A stretch of 6,165 bases of DNA from Reyranella sp. (GTDB lineage Bacteria; Pseudomonadota; Alphaproteobacteria; Reyranellales; Reyranellaceae). A program made the position numbers and the translations under genes. The DNA is taken from contig JAUXRT010000730.1 in the NCBI GenBank assembly GCA_030681635.1, positions 1 to 6,165 on the forward strand, given 5' to 3'. The notes below the pieces were generated by a model. That model was not told the DNA's origin. It worked only from the letters and a program-made list of their open reading frames with translations, and made no database searches. Below, one piece after another: positions 5,646-6,165 of the stretch. Each line of letters begins with the position of its first letter. Within the stretch, counting starts at the first letter, position 1.

Positions 5646-6165
5646 GAAAAGCTCCGGATGATGTCGCCATGCACCTGGGTGTAGCTGCGGGCGACGTATT
5701 TCAAATGCGGCCGCAGGTGGCGATGCGCCTCGGGCAGATGATGGAACGGGATGTTGGGCAGCAGGTGATGCTCGGCGTGGTACGGCAGGTTCCACATCAG
5801 GAAGCGCACCAGCGGATTGCTGAGCGTCGTGCGGGTGTTGGCAAAGCCGTCGTCGCTGTTGGGGCAGAGCGTGTGCTCGCACAGAAGATAAAGCCGCAGC
5901 AGCGGCAGGCCGATCAGCAGCGGGAAGACCCACACAAACAGCACCGCCGTCGTCTGCAGCAGGATCGAGCCCACGATCAGGGCGGCATAGAAGGCGAGCA
6001 GCAGCCGGCCCCAACGCCGGACCTCGGGCCACGCCGCTTCATGGATGTAATTGACGTCGCCCCTGAAGCCGAAGGGGAACAGGAAAATGTCGCGGGCGCG
6101 GATCAACAGGAACGGGATCGAAAACACGCGAAAGAGATAGCTGCCCCAGCCCGAGGGCGTCCCCA
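5642..6165 (-). CDS. Membrane fatty-acid desaturase, C-terminal part (5' end cut by window edge)
   Basis: The frame is open from the right edge to a TGA at 5642-5644, giving 173 C-terminal residues. A GTG at 6125-6127 is in frame, but the codons before it (GTPSGWGSYLFR) continue a protein-like sequence, so the true start lies outside. Members of the membrane desaturase/hydroxylase family usually have about 300-400 residues and bind a di-iron centre through three His boxes. Only the third is visible here: YHAEHHLLP with HAEHH at residues 129-133 of this fragment (nt 5765-5779), followed by further His in PFHHLPEAH. Boxes one and two must lie upstream. A hydrophobic block at about residues 53-95 would form two membrane passes, and CEHTLCP at 95-101 follows it. 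The family introduces double bonds or hydroxyls into acyl chains or related lipids at the inner membrane; a carotenoid-type substrate is not excluded. It overlaps the MetX-like gene by four bases and should be co-transcribed with it. Confidence 0.88.
   Translation of the reverse strand, partial: GTPSGWGSYLFRVFSIPFLLIRARDIFLFPFGFRGDVNYIHEAAWPEVRRWGRLLLAFYAALIVGSILLQTTAVLFVWVFPLLIGLPLLRLYLLCEHTLCPNSDDGFANTRTTLSNPLVRFLMWNLPYHAEHHLLPNIPFHHLPEAHRHLRPHLKYVARSYTQVHGDIIRSFS
5652..5655 (-). promoter_or_regulatory. Ribosome binding site supporting the TTG start of the MetX-like gene
   Basis: GGAG on the minus strand lies six bases before the TTG at 5645, inside the last codons of the desaturase gene. 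Together with the TTGA stop/start overlap it decides the start and implies translational coupling. Confidence 0.7.

Noticed and set aside
3690..5684. A 664-codon open frame on the plus strand running through the anchored hydrolase and antisense through the MetX-like gene
   Set aside because: It is out of frame with one well-supported gene and antisense to another, its composition is dominated by Arg, Gly, Ala and His, and it shows no motif or ribosome site. Long stop-free shadow frames are expected at this GC content.
4671..6032. A longer 453-residue version of the MetX-like protein starting inside the desaturase gene
   Set aside because: The extra N-terminal residues read out of frame through the desaturase and have no family features. 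The TTG at 5645 has a proper ribosome site and a matching N-terminus.
6125..6127. GTG as the start of the desaturase
   Set aside because: The frame is open to the window edge with protein-like sequence before it, and two His boxes expected further upstream would be missing.

Overview
The window comes from a high-GC bacterium, most likely an alphaproteobacterium. This rests on the strong G/C bias at third codon positions, the protein families present, and the close resemblance of the mechanosensitive channel and desaturase to types I associate with Rhizobiales/Rhodospirillales. I cannot name a genus from the sequence alone. There are five protein-coding genes and no sign of rRNA, tRNA, CRISPR, insertion sequence or phage material. 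The sequence looks like ordinary, densely packed chromosome.

Layout from left to right. (1) The left edge holds a leftward gene, cut off at its 3' end, for a Ldh-family NAD(P)-dependent 2-hydroxyacid dehydrogenase of the E. coli YbiC (HcxB) type. (2) A 254-bp divergent spacer follows, with one imperfect inverted repeat and no convincing promoter. (3) Rightward lies a large multi-pass MscS-superfamily mechanosensitive channel. It has a signal peptide, a periplasmic coiled-coil/DUF3772-like region, about eleven membrane segments and a C-terminal MscS pore and beta domain. (4) Overlapping its end by 26 bp is a membrane-anchored alpha/beta hydrolase with a complete Ser-Asp-His triad. (5) The hydrolase stop codon interlocks with the stop codon of a leftward gene for a MetX-like alpha/beta hydrolase. 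That gene is best started at a TTG codon that overlaps the stop of its upstream neighbour. (6) The right edge holds that neighbour, a membrane fatty-acid desaturase whose 5' end lies outside the window.

The central part is thus two translationally coupled pairs facing each other: MscS channel then anchored hydrolase on the plus strand, and desaturase then MetX-like hydrolase on the minus strand. Each pair joins an integral membrane protein to an alpha/beta hydrolase, and there is no spacer for a terminator between the pairs. A membrane-lipid or envelope-stress theme is plausible, but it is inference. I see no clear evidence of a new biological system. The best leads are the tight coupling, the non-canonical MetX-like active-site motifs and the altered pore hinge of the channel.
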